Counted from the first letter of the stretch, positions 44,230 through 56,699 are shown. The stretch: 64,000 nt of DNA from Trichlorobacter ammonificans (GCF_933509905.1 NZ_OW150024.1:2096001-2160000); one strand, 5' to 3'. Notes: generated by a model not told the origin, from the letters alone. Made by a program: numbers and translations.

Positions 44230-45468
44230 CTACTGCTGCTGCCTGTCCACCAGGCTGTCAAACCACCGCTTCTGGTCCACGACGCCGAAAATGAAGGTCC
44301 CCCGGTGGTCGGCCCGATCACCGGCAAACACCGCCGTTGCCGCGGCGCCGCCCACGGCCTCCTGGTAAGTTACCGGCAGGGTGGCTATGTAGGGGGCGAC
44401 TACTTCGTCCGCCGTGCCGTAATAGTAACGGCTGGGAGTCGTGTAGCGCCACTGGTAGGCCTGGTTTTGATGTAGTTGCCGATAGAAACGGTTTGCCATC
44501 AGCGAGCTGGCAGCGGCAAAGTCGTCCTGGAACAGTTCGCTGATCGACTTCGGCAACTTCGGTGACGCCTCACTCCAACCGATACGATTTTCGTAGAAGT
44601 CACGGGCGGTCTGCCAGTACTGGGGCTTGAGCGCCGCTTTACTCAACCCCGGCAGGCCATAGTAGTGCTCGTAGGAATTGACCAGCAGCACCGCGCTGCC
44701 CACCAGCCAGTCGGCGTCCAGGCTGGTGCGCCGATTGATCCAGCGATTCAAGAGAAGATACAGGTCAGTGGGCGTGCTGGCGGTGGCGGCGGCCTTCACC
44801 GCTATCCCCAGGCTTTCGAGCCGGTTACGGAACTGCATGGTGTTCCAGGCCCCCTGAGACCAGCCGCTCAGAAACAGGTCGCCGGTGGTGAGCTTCAGAT
44901 CGGCAAGCACCGCCCGGGCCGCCACCAGCATATCGTAACAGGCCTGCACCGTACTCTCCCTGACCATATAGCTGTCCGGCGCCGGCGAGCTGCCCTTGCC
45001 GATGTAGTCGGCAGCGATCACGATATAGCCCTGGCCGGCGAACTGGGCGATCATCACCCGGGTTTCCATGGACTGCTCGGGAAAGGACGGGACCTCGTTC
45101 CGGGTGAAGACGGTACCGTGCTGGTAGGAGACCAGCGGGTAGCTGGCGGCTGCCCTGTCCGGCACGGCAATGAGGCCGGCCACCTCCACCGGACGGTTCT
45201 CCTGCTCGGGGATCACGGTGCGATAGCTGACCCGGTACAGTTTCACCCCATTTCGGGCCGGTGCCAGGACAAGGTCGCTTTTGATTGTCTTGAACTCCTG
45301 CAATTCCGTGGTGCCGATCCTGTTCAGCCGGGCCACGTCATAGCTGCCGAGCAACTGATAGCTCACGCCGTTTGCCAGCGTCACCGCAGCACCGCCCGCA
45401 GCAGACACCGGAGCAGCCGGGAGCGCCATCAGCAGCGCGGCCACCATCCCCCATACGAATCGAGCCAT
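44230..45468 (-). CDS. Secreted alpha/beta hydrolase (lipase-like)
   Basis: A 412-residue exported hydrolase with signal peptide MARFVWGMVAALLMALPAAPVSA. The nucleophile elbow is FLSGWSQGAW (GxSxG, Ser near residue 203). SYQHGTVFTRNEVPS and YIVIAADYIGKG suggest the secretory-lipase/esterase group. A late Asp (YYGTADEVVAPY) and His (DHRGTFIFG) could complete the triad. It is 11 bases upstream of the beta-helix gene, probably in one transcript. The substrate is unknown. A GGG-N4-CCC element lies about 80-100 bases upstream. Confidence 0.85.
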   Translation of the reverse strand: MARFVWGMVAALLMALPAAPVSAAGGAAVTLANGVSYQLLGSYDVARLNRIGTTELQEFKTIKSDLVLAPARNGVKLYRVSYRTVIPEQENRPVEVAGLIAVPDRAAASYPLVSYQHGTVFTRNEVPSFPEQSMETRVMIAQFAGQGYIVIAADYIGKGSSPAPDSYMVRESTVQACYDMLVAARAVLADLKLTTGDLFLSGWSQGAWNTMQFRNRLESLGIAVKAAATASTPTDLYLLLNRWINRRTSLDADWLVGSAVLLVNSYEHYYGLPGLSKAALKPQYWQTARDFYENRIGWSEASPKLPKSISELFQDDFAAASSLMANRFYRQLHQNQAYQWRYTTPSRYYYGTADEVVAPYIATLPVTYQEAVGGAAATAVFAGDRADHRGTFIFGVVDQKRWFDSLVDRQQQ

Positions 45469-45548
45469 TGTCGCCTCCTGTTCAGGGTGCCGGAATATCG
45501 CACACCGGTTTTTGGGTGGTAAGGGTACCGTACTCCACCGGTTGGTGT

Positions 45549-45567
45549 CTATCAGGGAAAACCCGTA
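45549..45567 (-). promoter_or_regulatory. Candidate LuxR-type regulator site upstream of the lipase gene
   Basis: TACGGGTTTTCCCTGATAG (minus strand) matches TAGGGGTTTCCCCCGATGG at 48060-48078 at 15 of 19 positions. The second site lies in front of the two-component operon. Binding by that operon's regulator is inferred. Confidence 0.45.
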
Positions 45568-45627
45568 GGCTGCCGCCCGGATGGCAGGATGATGCGAGAT
45601 TGAAAAAGGGGAATGTGGGGAAGGCGC

Positions 45628-46263
45628 TCAGCGCTGCTCGGCGATAAACGCCCAGCGGGCCAGCGTGGCGGCGTTGCTGGCATTGAGCTTGTGCATCAGG
45701 TTGCTGCGGTGGATCTCGACGGTTTTGACGCTGATCCCCAGGCGGTCCGCGATCTGCCGGGAGGTATCGCCCCGTCCCACCCGCAGCAGCACCTCGTGCT
45801 CCCGCGGGGTGAGCTGTTCCCGCAGCCAGGCCAGGTCTTTATGGAACGATGTGCTGCCGGCGCTTTGCCGCAGGATGCGCAGCCGGTTCAGGCGGCCGGT
45901 CACGGCGGCCAGCAGCTCCTCGGCGGTAAACGGTTTGGTCAGGTAGTCGTCGGCCCCCGCGGCCATGGCCCTGCGCAGTTCGCTGCGGTCGGCCAGGGCG
46001 GTCACGAAAATGAAGGCAACATCGGCGAACAGGACATCGCTTTTCAGGATGTCGAACATGGTATGGCCGTCCATTTCCGGCATCATGATGTCACAGAGGA
46101 TCAGGTCGGGCACCTCCTCCTGCACGGCCGCCAGGCCGGAGCGCCCGTCCGCGGCGGTGCGGACCCGGAACCCCTCCATTTTCAGGATCATCTCGATGTT
46201 GCCCCGGTAGGAGGGGTCATCCTCGATGACCAGTATGCTCTGCGTTCGCCCTGATTCGCTCAT
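45628..46263 (-). CDS. LuxR/NarL-family response regulator
   Basis: A 211-residue regulator. The receiver has acidic residues E14-D15-D16, phospho-acceptor D58 (LILCDIMMPEMDG), Thr/Ala in VTALAD and Lys in DYLTKPF. The C-terminal LuxR HTH contains LTPREHEVLLRVGRGDTSRQ and LGISVKTVEIHRSNLMHKL. It starts four bases inside the end of the kinase gene (ATGA). Likely targets are its own operon and the downstream lipase/beta-helix genes, from the shared element. Confidence 0.93.
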   Translation of the reverse strand: MSESGRTQSILVIEDDPSYRGNIEMILKMEGFRVRTAADGRSGLAAVQEEVPDLILCDIMMPEMDGHTMFDILKSDVLFADVAFIFVTALADRSELRRAMAAGADDYLTKPFTAEELLAAVTGRLNRLRILRQSAGSTSFHKDLAWLREQLTPREHEVLLRVGRGDTSRQIADRLGISVKTVEIHRSNLMHKLNASNAATLARWAFIAEQR

Positions 46264-47993
46264 GTCTCCATCTCGGCAAGCGGCAGCGTGACCAGCATGG
46301 TGGTTCCCGCTCCCGGTGCGCTGGTGATCGTGATGGTTCCCCGCAACAGCTCCAGCGCCTCCCGCACAATGGCCAGGCCAAGGCCCAGCCCCCGGCGCAG
46401 ACCGGTATTGCTTCCCCGGTAATAGGCTTCAAAGATATGCTGCTGATCATCTTCGCTGATCCCGATGCCGGAATCAACCACTTCCAGTACGAGCTGTCCC
46501 TCGATGCGCCTGGCCCGCAGCGCGATGAACCCCTCCGGCGGGGTATAGCGAAAGGCGTTGCTGAGCAGATTCTGCAGTACCCGGCGCAGGAGGGTTTCAT
46601 CAAGCACGGCACTGCCGCAGTCGTCGCCGATGGCGAGATGCAGGGTGTGGCCGTTGCTCCAGACCGTTTCCGCCTCACCGGCAACGGTACGACAGAACGC
46701 CGTCAGGTCCACCTGCTGAAGAACCGGCTCGTAGCTGCCGCCTTCCGCCTGGTTGTGGGAAATAATAGCGGTGGTCAACTCCGACAGCTGCCGGGCCGCG
46801 CTGCGGATGCGGCTGTTCTGTTCGCCCCGCTCCGCAGTGTTCAGGCGCTCCCAGTAGCGGTCCAGGATGTCGGTGCTGGAAGCCAGCAGTCCCAGCGGTG
46901 TGCGGAATTCATGGGCAACCGTTTTCAGGAACCGGCTCCGTGCCTGGCCGGCCTTTTCCAGTTCCTGATTCTGCTGCTGCAGGAGCTGCTGCTGCGCCTT
47001 CTGCTGACTGATGTCGGTGACGGAAAAGACGGCGTAGGACTGGGCTCGCTCAGGAAAGATTGAGGTTCCCTGCACCCAGGCCCAGAACCGCTCGCCGTTC
47101 TGACGCATCACCGCCACCTCACCTGCGAAGGACCCCCTGTTGACGATCGCCTCGTACATGATCCGGCCGTACTGTTCGCTGGCTTTCGCGTTTTCATAGA
47201 GACATGCCGTCGACGTGCCGGCCATGGTTCCCGGTGCAAATCCGAAGATCGCCTCCAGGGCCGGGTTGCAGCGCTCGATGATCCGCTCCCGCAGGATGGC
47301 AAGTCCGGTGGGCAGGGTCTCCAGAATGGCCTTCTGCTCCCGCAGCGTCGTGCGCAGGGCACGGTCGCTGGTCTCCTTGGCCAGGAGCAGCATGCTGAAA
47401 CCGCTGATCAGCATCATGCAGTAAACGGCCGGCAGCATGACCTGGTGGATCATGACGCCGAAGAAAAGATGGGACTGTGCCGGCTCCACCAGCGCCCAGA
47501 CCGCCCTGACCCCGAAAATCAGGGCCAGGAGACAGAAGCTCCAGCCCAGGCCGCGCCGCAACAGCGACGCTTCCCCCCCGTGCTTCAGCAAAGCCCACCC
47601 CGGCAGCGCATAAAAGAGCGTATGCAGGGAAAAACTGACCGCGATACTCTTGGATGGTTCAAGGAACAGCATGACGACGCAGGCTGCCATGGTGGCAGCC
47701 GCGGTACTAACATGCAGGAAGCGGCTGACCCGGCGGCCGGTTATGTGAACGATGGCCCATCCTTCGTAGGCACAGCCGCTGAGCAGCAGGCAGTTGGCCA
47801 CCAGAACGCCGATGAATTCAGGGGTTGCGTCACGAGCATACAGCAGCAGCGATCCCCCACCCTGCATGAACTTGGCGGTCACCCAGAAGGGAATCCGCTG
47901 GGACGGCTCCTTACCGTACTGAAACAGGATCAGTATGGTGCCGAAAACGAACGAGCCGATTGCCAGCGTCAGAATGACGGTTTTGATATCCAC
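46260..47993 (-). CDS. Multi-pass membrane sensor kinase with PAS domain
   Basis: A 577-residue kinase. The first roughly 210 residues carry about seven hydrophobic segments (a MASE-like input region). Then come a PAS/PAC domain (about 225-350; GAGEVAVMRQNGERFWAWVQGTS-like), HisKA (KTVAHEFRTPLGLLASS, His near 373) and HATPase (NLLSNAFRYTPPEG, DSGIGI, RRGLGLGLAIV). I start at GTG 47993 because GAGGAGG lies five bases upstream; the frame opens at 48059. The signal is unknown. It is divergent from obg. Confidence 0.9.
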   Translation of the reverse strand: MDIKTVILTLAIGSFVFGTILILFQYGKEPSQRIPFWVTAKFMQGGGSLLLYARDATPEFIGVLVANCLLLSGCAYEGWAIVHITGRRVSRFLHVSTAAATMAACVVMLFLEPSKSIAVSFSLHTLFYALPGWALLKHGGEASLLRRGLGWSFCLLALIFGVRAVWALVEPAQSHLFFGVMIHQVMLPAVYCMMLISGFSMLLLAKETSDRALRTTLREQKAILETLPTGLAILRERIIERCNPALEAIFGFAPGTMAGTSTACLYENAKASEQYGRIMYEAIVNRGSFAGEVAVMRQNGERFWAWVQGTSIFPERAQSYAVFSVTDISQQKAQQQLLQQQNQELEKAGQARSRFLKTVAHEFRTPLGLLASSTDILDRYWERLNTAERGEQNSRIRSAARQLSELTTAIISHNQAEGGSYEPVLQQVDLTAFCRTVAGEAETVWSNGHTLHLAIGDDCGSAVLDETLLRRVLQNLLSNAFRYTPPEGFIALRARRIEGQLVLEVVDSGIGISEDDQQHIFEAYYRGSNTGLRRGLGLGLAIVREALELLRGTITITSAPGAGTTMLVTLPLAEMET

Positions 47994-48059
47994 GACAGCC
48001 TCCTCGCACTCACCTGGAGCACGCCGGAGCAACGTAGCAGTTTGCGACAGTCCGCTCAA

Positions 48060-48078
48060 TAGGGGTTTCCCCCGATGG
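48060..48078 (+). promoter_or_regulatory. Candidate LuxR-type regulator site upstream of the kinase operon
   Basis: TAGGGGTTTCCCCCGATGG lies 67 bases before the kinase GTG and resembles the site upstream of the lipase gene (45549-45567). It would fit autoregulation. Confidence 0.45.
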
Positions 48079-48171
48079 GAGCCGCCGTGACACCATCAGC
48101 GATCAGATCAGGAAAGCCTTTGCCCGGATGCGAAATGAAGGGTGCCGGTTGCGGAATGGGGGGCGGTATAG

Positions 48172-49304
<1,133 letters not shown>

Positions 49305-49305
<1 letters not shown>

Positions 49306-50426
49306 TGCGCCGGGAGTTCCTGAAAAACATCCGCCGGGTAGTAATCAAACTGGGCAGCCGGGTGTTGACCGATGATAGCGGCTCGCTGGACGGCACCGTG
49401 ATCCGACAGCTTTGCTCCGACGTAGCTGAGCTGCGCATGCGGGGAATCCAGGTGGTTCTGGTCTCCTCCGGTGCTGTGGCCGCCGGTCGCAACGCCTTGG
49501 GAATGCCGGAGCGCTCCGGCACCATTCCCCAGAAGCAGGCGGCGGCGGCGGTGGGACAGCCCCGCCTGATGCGACTGTATCAGGAATGTTTCGAACAGCA
49601 CGGCCTGGTCACCGGCCAGGTATTGCTGACCGCCGACGACCTGGCCAGTCGCCAGCGGTTTCTCAATGCCCGCGGCACCCTGGAGGCGCTGCTGGCGGCG
49701 GGGGCGGTGCCGGTGATCAACGAGAACGACACCGTCACCGTGGCTGAGATCAAATTCGGCGACAACGACAACCTCTCGGCCCTGGTGACCAACCTGGTGG
49801 AAGCCAATCTGTTGCTGATCCTGACCGATATCGAAGGGCTCTACACCGCCAATCCCGCGATAGATCCGACGGCCCGGCTGATACCGCTGGTGCGCAGCGT
49901 CACCAGAGAGATCGAGCGTGCCGCCGGTGGCAGCGGCTCCAGCGTCGGAACCGGCGGTATGGCCACCAAGGTGGCGGCGGCCAAGAAGGCGGCCCGTTAT
50001 GGAGTGCCGACCCTGATGGCACCGGGGAAACGGCCCGGCGTGATCGGCGCGGCGCTGGCGGGCACGGAGATCGGCACCCTGTTCCTGCCGGCCGACAAGG
50101 GGTTGAACCGTCGCAAGCACTGGATCGCCTACACGTTGCGGCCGGCCGGCAAAGTCCTGGTGGATGCGGGCGCCCGCACCGCGTTACTGGAGAAGGGGAC
50201 CAGCCTGCTTCCGTCCGGTATCCAGGCTGTTGAAGGACGCTTCGAGCGGGGAAGCTGCGTGCGGATCTGCGGGCCGGACGGCGAGGAGTTCGCCCGCGGG
50301 GTCAGCGATTACGGTAGTGCGGAAATCGCACTGATCGCGGGACGCAAGAGTGCTGAAATTGAAGAGGTGCTGGGCTACCACTACGGTGATGCCGTGGTGC
50401 ACCGCGACAACTTGGCACTGAAATAA
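49305..50426 (+). CDS. proB: Glutamate 5-kinase
   Basis: A 373-residue enzyme for the first step of proline synthesis. The amino acid kinase domain ([73 protein letters not shown]) is followed by a C-terminal PUA domain (about 275-360; [24 protein letters not shown]). The start overlaps the obg stop with GGGAGGAG upstream, an arrangement common in this group. Confidence 0.96.
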
Positions 50427-50455
50427 TTCCGGAATACTCTCCGGGCAGGGCCACG

Positions 50456-50494
50456 AAAAACGCCCGCCCCGGCACAGCCGGGGCGGGCGTTTTT
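50456..50494. terminator. Bidirectional terminator between proB and the rpoD-operon end
   Basis: A perfect 13-bp stem CGCCCGCCCCGGC / GCCGGGGCGGGCG with loop ACA is flanked by AAAAA and TTTTT. It serves both convergent transcripts. Confidence 0.95.
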
Positions 50495-50517
50495 CATCAT
50501 GATTGCTGCAATCGGCG

Positions 50518-51782
50518 CTACGGTTTCACAATGGTAAAGGGAGCTCCCTGAAAAGTCTGCTTCTGTTGCAGCACCGTCTGCACCAGGTCGACCGACGTCC
50601 TGAGCTTCTGCTCCTCACCGCCATCCCGTACCACCACGGTCAACGTCCGTTCCGCCAGCGTTCCCCTCTCGATATCGCTGATCCGGCAGGCGGCGGTCTG
50701 CTCGTTTTCGATCCAGCAGCCGTTCTCACCGGCGTTGACCAGTTTGAGCCGCTGCGGCAGGGTAATGCGCAGGTCAACCTCTTTGGCCGGCTGGGAGCCG
50801 ACATTCAGCACCGACACTTTGTAGGCAAGCTGGTCCCCCGGCCGCGCCTGGGGTTTTTCCAGCCGTGAGACCACCCGCAACAATGGCGCCGCCACCACGG
50901 TCTGAATCAGCTGCTGCTGCTCGACATCGCTGAACTTCGTGGAGGCAGCCTTCACGGTCAGGTTGAATCGTGCACCGTCCACCTGGTCCGCCGGCACCGC
51001 AAAGGAGACTATCCCCCGGAACATCTCCTTGGGCTTCAGCGCCACCGTGCGCACCGGCCGGGACGGGTCCTGGGCGGCCGCGACGACCGTATCGGCGCCG
51101 CTGGGCACCTGTGCCGCCACCGCGAACTCCTCGCCCCGCATGCTGCGGTTTGCCAGGGTAAAGGGGATGGCCGCCGTACCGCCGGCCACCACCACCGGAC
51201 GGGTAAGCTGTGGTTCGAAGTCAAACTTGATCGCATCCCGTTCAGCCTTGAGGGCCGCCAGCCGTTCCTGCTCCCGCCGTTCCGCCTCGGCACGCTCTCG
51301 GGCGATCCGTTCACGCTCGGCCCGCTCCCGGGCCTGGCGTTCCCGCTCCAGCTTTTCCGCCAGGGCACGTTCCCGGGCCAGTTGCTCGTTCCGCACCTTC
51401 TGGGCGGCAAGGTGCAGGTTGCGATTGGGCAACAGCTTCTCGCCGTTTTTCTGACGCCTGCCCAAGGCAACCAGTTCATCCTCGACGGAGGCGGCCAACG
51501 AGTTGCCGGAAAACTCGGCAAAGAAACGGTTGATGGTGCGACCCGCCGCTTCGTTGTCGCCGGACCGCTGGTGCGCACGCGCCAGCATCACCAGCGACAC
51601 GTCCCGCAGGGGGGAATCGGGGAACAGCTGATCCAACTGGTTGAGTTTCTCGGCGCTGTAGAGGTAGTCCTTGTGCTGAAACGCCGTAAAGGCGGCCATG
51701 AACAGCGAGGAGTCGTCAACATCCGCCCGCGAAGATGCCGGTAGCGCCAGGCAGAGTAGGAGCAACAGCAGCGGTAGGCGTA

Positions 51783-51786
<4 letters not shown>
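50518..51786 (-). CDS. Exported protein with TPR-like start, long coiled coil and DUF11-like domain
   Basis: A 422-residue protein with signal peptide ([21 protein letters not shown]). Residues about 25-105 look like helical TPR repeats ([32 protein letters not shown]). Residues about 125-185 are an Arg/Glu-rich coiled coil. The rest is beta-rich, ending with a DUF11-like segment ([20 protein letters not shown]). Its start overlaps the rpoD stop (ATGA), so it is translated with rpoD, an unusual partner. Function is unknown; an envelope scaffold role would be a guess. Confidence 0.75.
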
Positions 51787-53546
<1,760 letters not shown>

Positions 53547-53624
53547 TGGTATCCCTTCAACTTGGATCGTAGTAAGTGGTTGTTCCGAACGTCGTTCCAT
53601 CCACCCATCGGACGGCAGCAGGCA

Positions 53625-55409
53625 TTACTGTAACGCAGATTTCCGGTTTCGCAACTCTTCGGCTTTTTTCAGCAGTTCAACGTATTCCGGGCTGTCCGGC
53701 CGCAGACTGCCGAGCTGCACCGAAAGCTGCTTGAGCTCCCGCACCGCCGCCTGCTGCGCCCGCTGGAGGCATTGCTGCAGGGCGGTTCGCCAGTCAATGT
53801 CGGCCAGGTGGGCACCGGCCATCAGCAGCCGGGCCGCCAGCGTCTTCTGTTCGTCGGTTTCAAGCCGGGCCAGCAGGTTGCTGCTCCCCGTGCCGTCCGC
53901 CGTCTCCCCCTCTGCGATAATTGCCCGGGCCAGCGGCAGATGATGGCGATCGAACACCTGGTCGAGCCCGATGGCGGCCATCTCGGAGCGGGAGTCGGGA
54001 TAGCTGGCCAGAATACCCAGCAGGGTCTCCTGCAGCGCATCACGGGGGATCGGCCGCGCCTCCCCGCCCGAGGCGCCCCGCTGCTGCCCGGTCGCCGGGA
54101 GACGGGAATGCCGTGAAGGCTCCGGCCGGTCACCGGTCAGCCGCTTGCGAAAGGCCGGCAGATCGACCCCCAGCAGCCGGCAGATCTCTTTTTCGTACAG
54201 GTTGCGCTCCACCGGATCGCTGATCCGTCGGAAACGGGGCACGATCTCGTCCATCAGCCGCACGCGGCGGTCGATACTGTCCGGCGGCGTTTTGGCCAGC
54301 AGCCAGTGTAGGAACTGCTCAAAAGCCGGCCGCGCCGCCCGCACCTGCTCCCGGAAGGCATCGGCACCCTGTCGCTGCAGGAAACTGTCCGGATCCTCCC
54401 CCTGGGGCAGGCTGATCACGTAGACCGGCAACTTCTGCTCCAGACAAAGTTCCATGGCACGCACGGCGGCACTCCGCCCCGCCTTGTCGCCGTCAAACAG
54501 CAGGTATACCTGCTCGGCATGCTTGCGCAGCAGGGCGATATGGCCGTCGGTCAGGGCGGTGCCGCAGGTTGCCAGCACGTTACGTACCCCGGCCCGGTAG
54601 AGCGCCAGATGATCAAAATACCCCTCAACCACGATGGCGGAGCGTTCCTGACGGATCTCGCGCAGGGCCAGGTCGATGCCGAACAGTACCGTACTTTTCC
54701 GGTACAGCGGCGATTCCGGCGTATTGAGATATTTAGGCAGCCCCTCGTCCAGCACTCGCCCGGCAAAGGCGATCGTCTGTCCCTGGTTGTCCCGGATCGG
54801 AAAGATCAGCCGGTTGTGCAGCAGGTCATACCAGCCCCGCTCCCCTTTGCGAATGATCCCCAGCTCGGCGGCCACCTCCAGGGAGCAGCCTTGTTCCCGC
54901 AGCATCTGCACCAGGGTATCGCGCCGACCGGCTGCACAACCGATACCGTAGGCTGCCGCCGTGTCCGGGTCCACCTCCCGCTGCTGCAGATACCGCCGGG
55001 CAGCTGCGCCGTCGGGATGGCGGTTCAGAATATCGCGGTAGCGCTGCGCCGCCAGCTTCATGATGGTGCGCTGTTCCTCCCGCAGCTGGCCGGCCCGCTG
55101 CTCGGCCTCGCTCAGGGGACGCTCTTCGATGGTGACCCCGGCCCGGGCGGCAAGCTTTTTGATAGCCTCCGGAAAATTCAGCCCTTCAATTTTCATCACG
55201 AAGGTAAAGATATCGCCGCCGGCGCCGCACCCGAAACAGTGAAATATCTCCCGCGCCGGGTTGACATTGAACGATGGCGTCTTCTCTCCGTGGAAAGGAC
55301 ATAGCCCCACGTAATTGGCGCCACTACGTCGCAGGGGAAGGTACTCTCCCACCACGTCAACGATGGAAAGCCGCTCCGCGACCTCCCTGACTTTCTCTTC
55401 CGGAATCAT
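53625..55409 (-). CDS. dnaG: DNA primase
   Basis: A 594-residue primase that lays RNA primers at the replication fork. The CHC2 zinc domain (LCPFHGEKTPSF, HCFGCGAGGD), the catalytic core with EGYFDHLAL and the TOPRIM residues LLFDGDKAGRSA, and a C-terminal helicase-binding domain of normal size are seen. The start overlaps the cvpA stop by four bases. It belongs to the macromolecular synthesis operon rpsU-cvpA-dnaG-rpoD. Confidence 0.97.
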   Translation of the reverse strand: MIPEEKVREVAERLSIVDVVGEYLPLRRSGANYVGLCPFHGEKTPSFNVNPAREIFHCFGCGAGGDIFTFVMKIEGLNFPEAIKKLAARAGVTIEERPLSEAEQRAGQLREEQRTIMKLAAQRYRDILNRHPDGAAARRYLQQREVDPDTAAAYGIGCAAGRRDTLVQMLREQGCSLEVAAELGIIRKGERGWYDLLHNRLIFPIRDNQGQTIAFAGRVLDEGLPKYLNTPESPLYRKSTVLFGIDLALREIRQERSAIVVEGYFDHLALYRAGVRNVLATCGTALTDGHIALLRKHAEQVYLLFDGDKAGRSAAVRAMELCLEQKLPVYVISLPQGEDPDSFLQRQGADAFREQVRAARPAFEQFLHWLLAKTPPDSIDRRVRLMDEIVPRFRRISDPVERNLYEKEICRLLGVDLPAFRKRLTGDRPEPSRHSRLPATGQQRGASGGEARPIPRDALQETLLGILASYPDSRSEMAAIGLDQVFDRHHLPLARAIIAEGETADGTGSSNLLARLETDEQKTLAARLLMAGAHLADIDWRTALQQCLQRAQQAAVRELKQLSVQLGSLRPDSPEYVELLKKAEELRNRKSALQ

Positions 55410-55891
55410 GGTACAGCCGACCTCAGCGTCTTGGCATGGTCCAGCGCCATGCCGCCGAACCGAACCAGCAGTGCCGCGTGGCGGTCCTGCCGGATCTGCT
55501 CCTTCAACGGGAAGGAAAGGGGAACGGCAACCACGGCATAGAGCATCATGCCCAACAACAGCGCCCCTTCCAGGACGCCCAGGGCCAAGCCGCCGAGCCG
55601 GTTTACCCAGCCCAGCAGTGCCAGCTTCACCAATCCGGTCAACAGGCTGCCCACCAAGTGGGCGCCGAGCCCCACCGCCAGCAGCAGACCGGTGAAGGAG
55701 ACGATCCGCGCCGCGTGATACGGCATCAGCGTTGTCAGGGGAACGGCAAGGGGCTCGTGGAAGCGGTAGGCCAGCCAGCCCCCCAGCAGCAGGGCAGTCA
55801 GCGAGGCCACCTCGGTGATCAGCCCCCGCAGCAATCCCCGCAGCCCCCCCAGGGTCAGTACCGCAAGCATGGCGATGGTCAGGAAATTCAT
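55406..55891 (-). CDS. cvpA: CvpA-family membrane protein
   Basis: A 161-residue inner-membrane protein with four hydrophobic segments (about residues 3-20, 28-45, 62-85, 100-122). LRGLLRGLITEVASLTALLLGGWLAYRF and GLALGVLEGALL are typical of CvpA. I start at MNFLTIAM (55891); the frame extends to 55996 but crosses an RNA hairpin. Its insertion between rpsU and dnaG is seen in some relatives and is not the E. coli arrangement. The molecular role is unclear; E. coli CvpA is tied to colicin V export and envelope stress. Confidence 0.85.
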   Translation of the reverse strand: MNFLTIAMLAVLTLGGLRGLLRGLITEVASLTALLLGGWLAYRFHEPLAVPLTTLMPYHAARIVSFTGLLLAVGLGAHLVGSLLTGLVKLALLGWVNRLGGLALGVLEGALLLGMMLYAVVAVPLSFPLKEQIRQDRHAALLVRFGGMALDHAKTLRSAVP

Positions 55892-55926
55892 GCCCGACTC
55901 GGAGCTGCAGGGGCAGAGACGCCGAC

Positions 55927-55948
55927 GGGGCTTTCTTTCGAAAGCCCC
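55927..55948 (-). promoter_or_regulatory. Hairpin between rpsU and cvpA-dnaG
   Basis: A 9-bp stem GGGGCTTTC / GAAAGCCCC with a 4-base loop lies 77 bases after the rpsU stop. There is no T run. In E. coli an attenuator occupies the same place (rpsU-dnaG), so partial termination or processing is plausible. Confidence 0.5.
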
Positions 55949-56024
55949 GTACTTGCTGGATTCCCGGCGAAGTAACCGCCAGGTGGTGATAGACATAACT
56001 CCATCATCGGCACACTCGAACCGC

Positions 56025-56222
56025 CTAGTCCATCATTTTACGCTGTTTCTTCAGTGCACGCTTGCGTGCGGCAATGGCCTTCTTCTTCCGCTTGATGCTG
56101 GGTTTCTCGTAATGCTCCCGCTTGCGGACTTCAGAGAGGATTCCCGCTTTTTCGCACTGCTTCTTGAATTTCTTCAGGGCGAGGTCAAATGGTTCGTTTT
56201 CCCGAATCTTTACACCTGGCAT
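56025..56222 (-). CDS. rpsU: Ribosomal protein S21
   Basis: A 65-residue small-subunit protein ([40 protein letters not shown]). It is the first gene of the macromolecular synthesis operon. A G-rich ribosome site (AAGGGGGGG) lies about nine bases before the ATG. S21 binds near the anti-Shine-Dalgarno region. The operon layout lets ribosome, primase and sigma factor be tuned together. Confidence 0.97.
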   Translation of the reverse strand: MPGVKIRENEPFDLALKKFKKQCEKAGILSEVRKREHYEKPSIKRKKKAIAARKRALKKQRKMMD

Positions 56223-56308
56223 CCATGATCCCCCCCTTCGTCGTCAGATACGCCATGAAGCGGCTGTGCCGCCGTCAATGTCCAGGTACTGTTTTTTGCG
56301 AGTCTTGC

Positions 56309-56336
56309 ATAGTAACAGCAGAAATAAATATGTCAA
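56309..56336 (-). promoter_or_regulatory. Promoter of the rpsU-cvpA-dnaG-rpoD operon
   Basis: On the minus strand, -35 TTGACA (56336-56331), a 16-base AT-rich spacer and -10 TACTAT (56314-56309) lie about 90 bases upstream of rpsU. Confidence 0.7.
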
Positions 56337-56362
56337 CAGGTAATAAACGCGGATGGCAACGT

Positions 56363-56698
56363 TCAGGCGGGAGGCAGCTTCCGTGAAGCCTTTTCCGCAA
56401 TGCCCGAGGTACCGAAACGGCGGCGCAACTCATCCCATACCGCTTCTACCGGCACGTCACGGGCCGCCAGCAGCACCAACAGGTGATAGCAGAGGTCCGC
56501 AGCCTCGCAGGTCAACTGGGCCTGCTCCCCCCCCTTGCCGGCGATGACCACCTCGGTAGCCTCCTCCCCCACCTTCTTCAGAATCCGGTCCAGCCCCCCC
56601 TGCAGCAGGGAGGCGGTGTAGGAGCTGTCCGGCGAAGCATTTTTCCGGGAGAGGATCACCTGATACAGTTCATCGAGCATATGCCGGTTGTCGCTCAT
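56363..56698 (-). CDS. hisE: Phosphoribosyl-ATP pyrophosphatase
   Basis: A 111-residue enzyme of the second histidine step. SYTASLLQGGLDRILKKVGEEATEVVIAGKG and EAADLCYHLLVLLA carry the MazG-fold metal residues. It starts one base after the hisF stop. I start at MSDNRHMLDELYQVI because longer forms would read through hisF. HisI is not adjacent, so the two activities are on separate genes. Confidence 0.94.
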   Translation of the reverse strand: MSDNRHMLDELYQVILSRKNASPDSSYTASLLQGGLDRILKKVGEEATEVVIAGKGGEQAQLTCEAADLCYHLLVLLAARDVPVEAVWDELRRRFGTSGIAEKASRKLPPA

Positions 56699-56699
56699 C

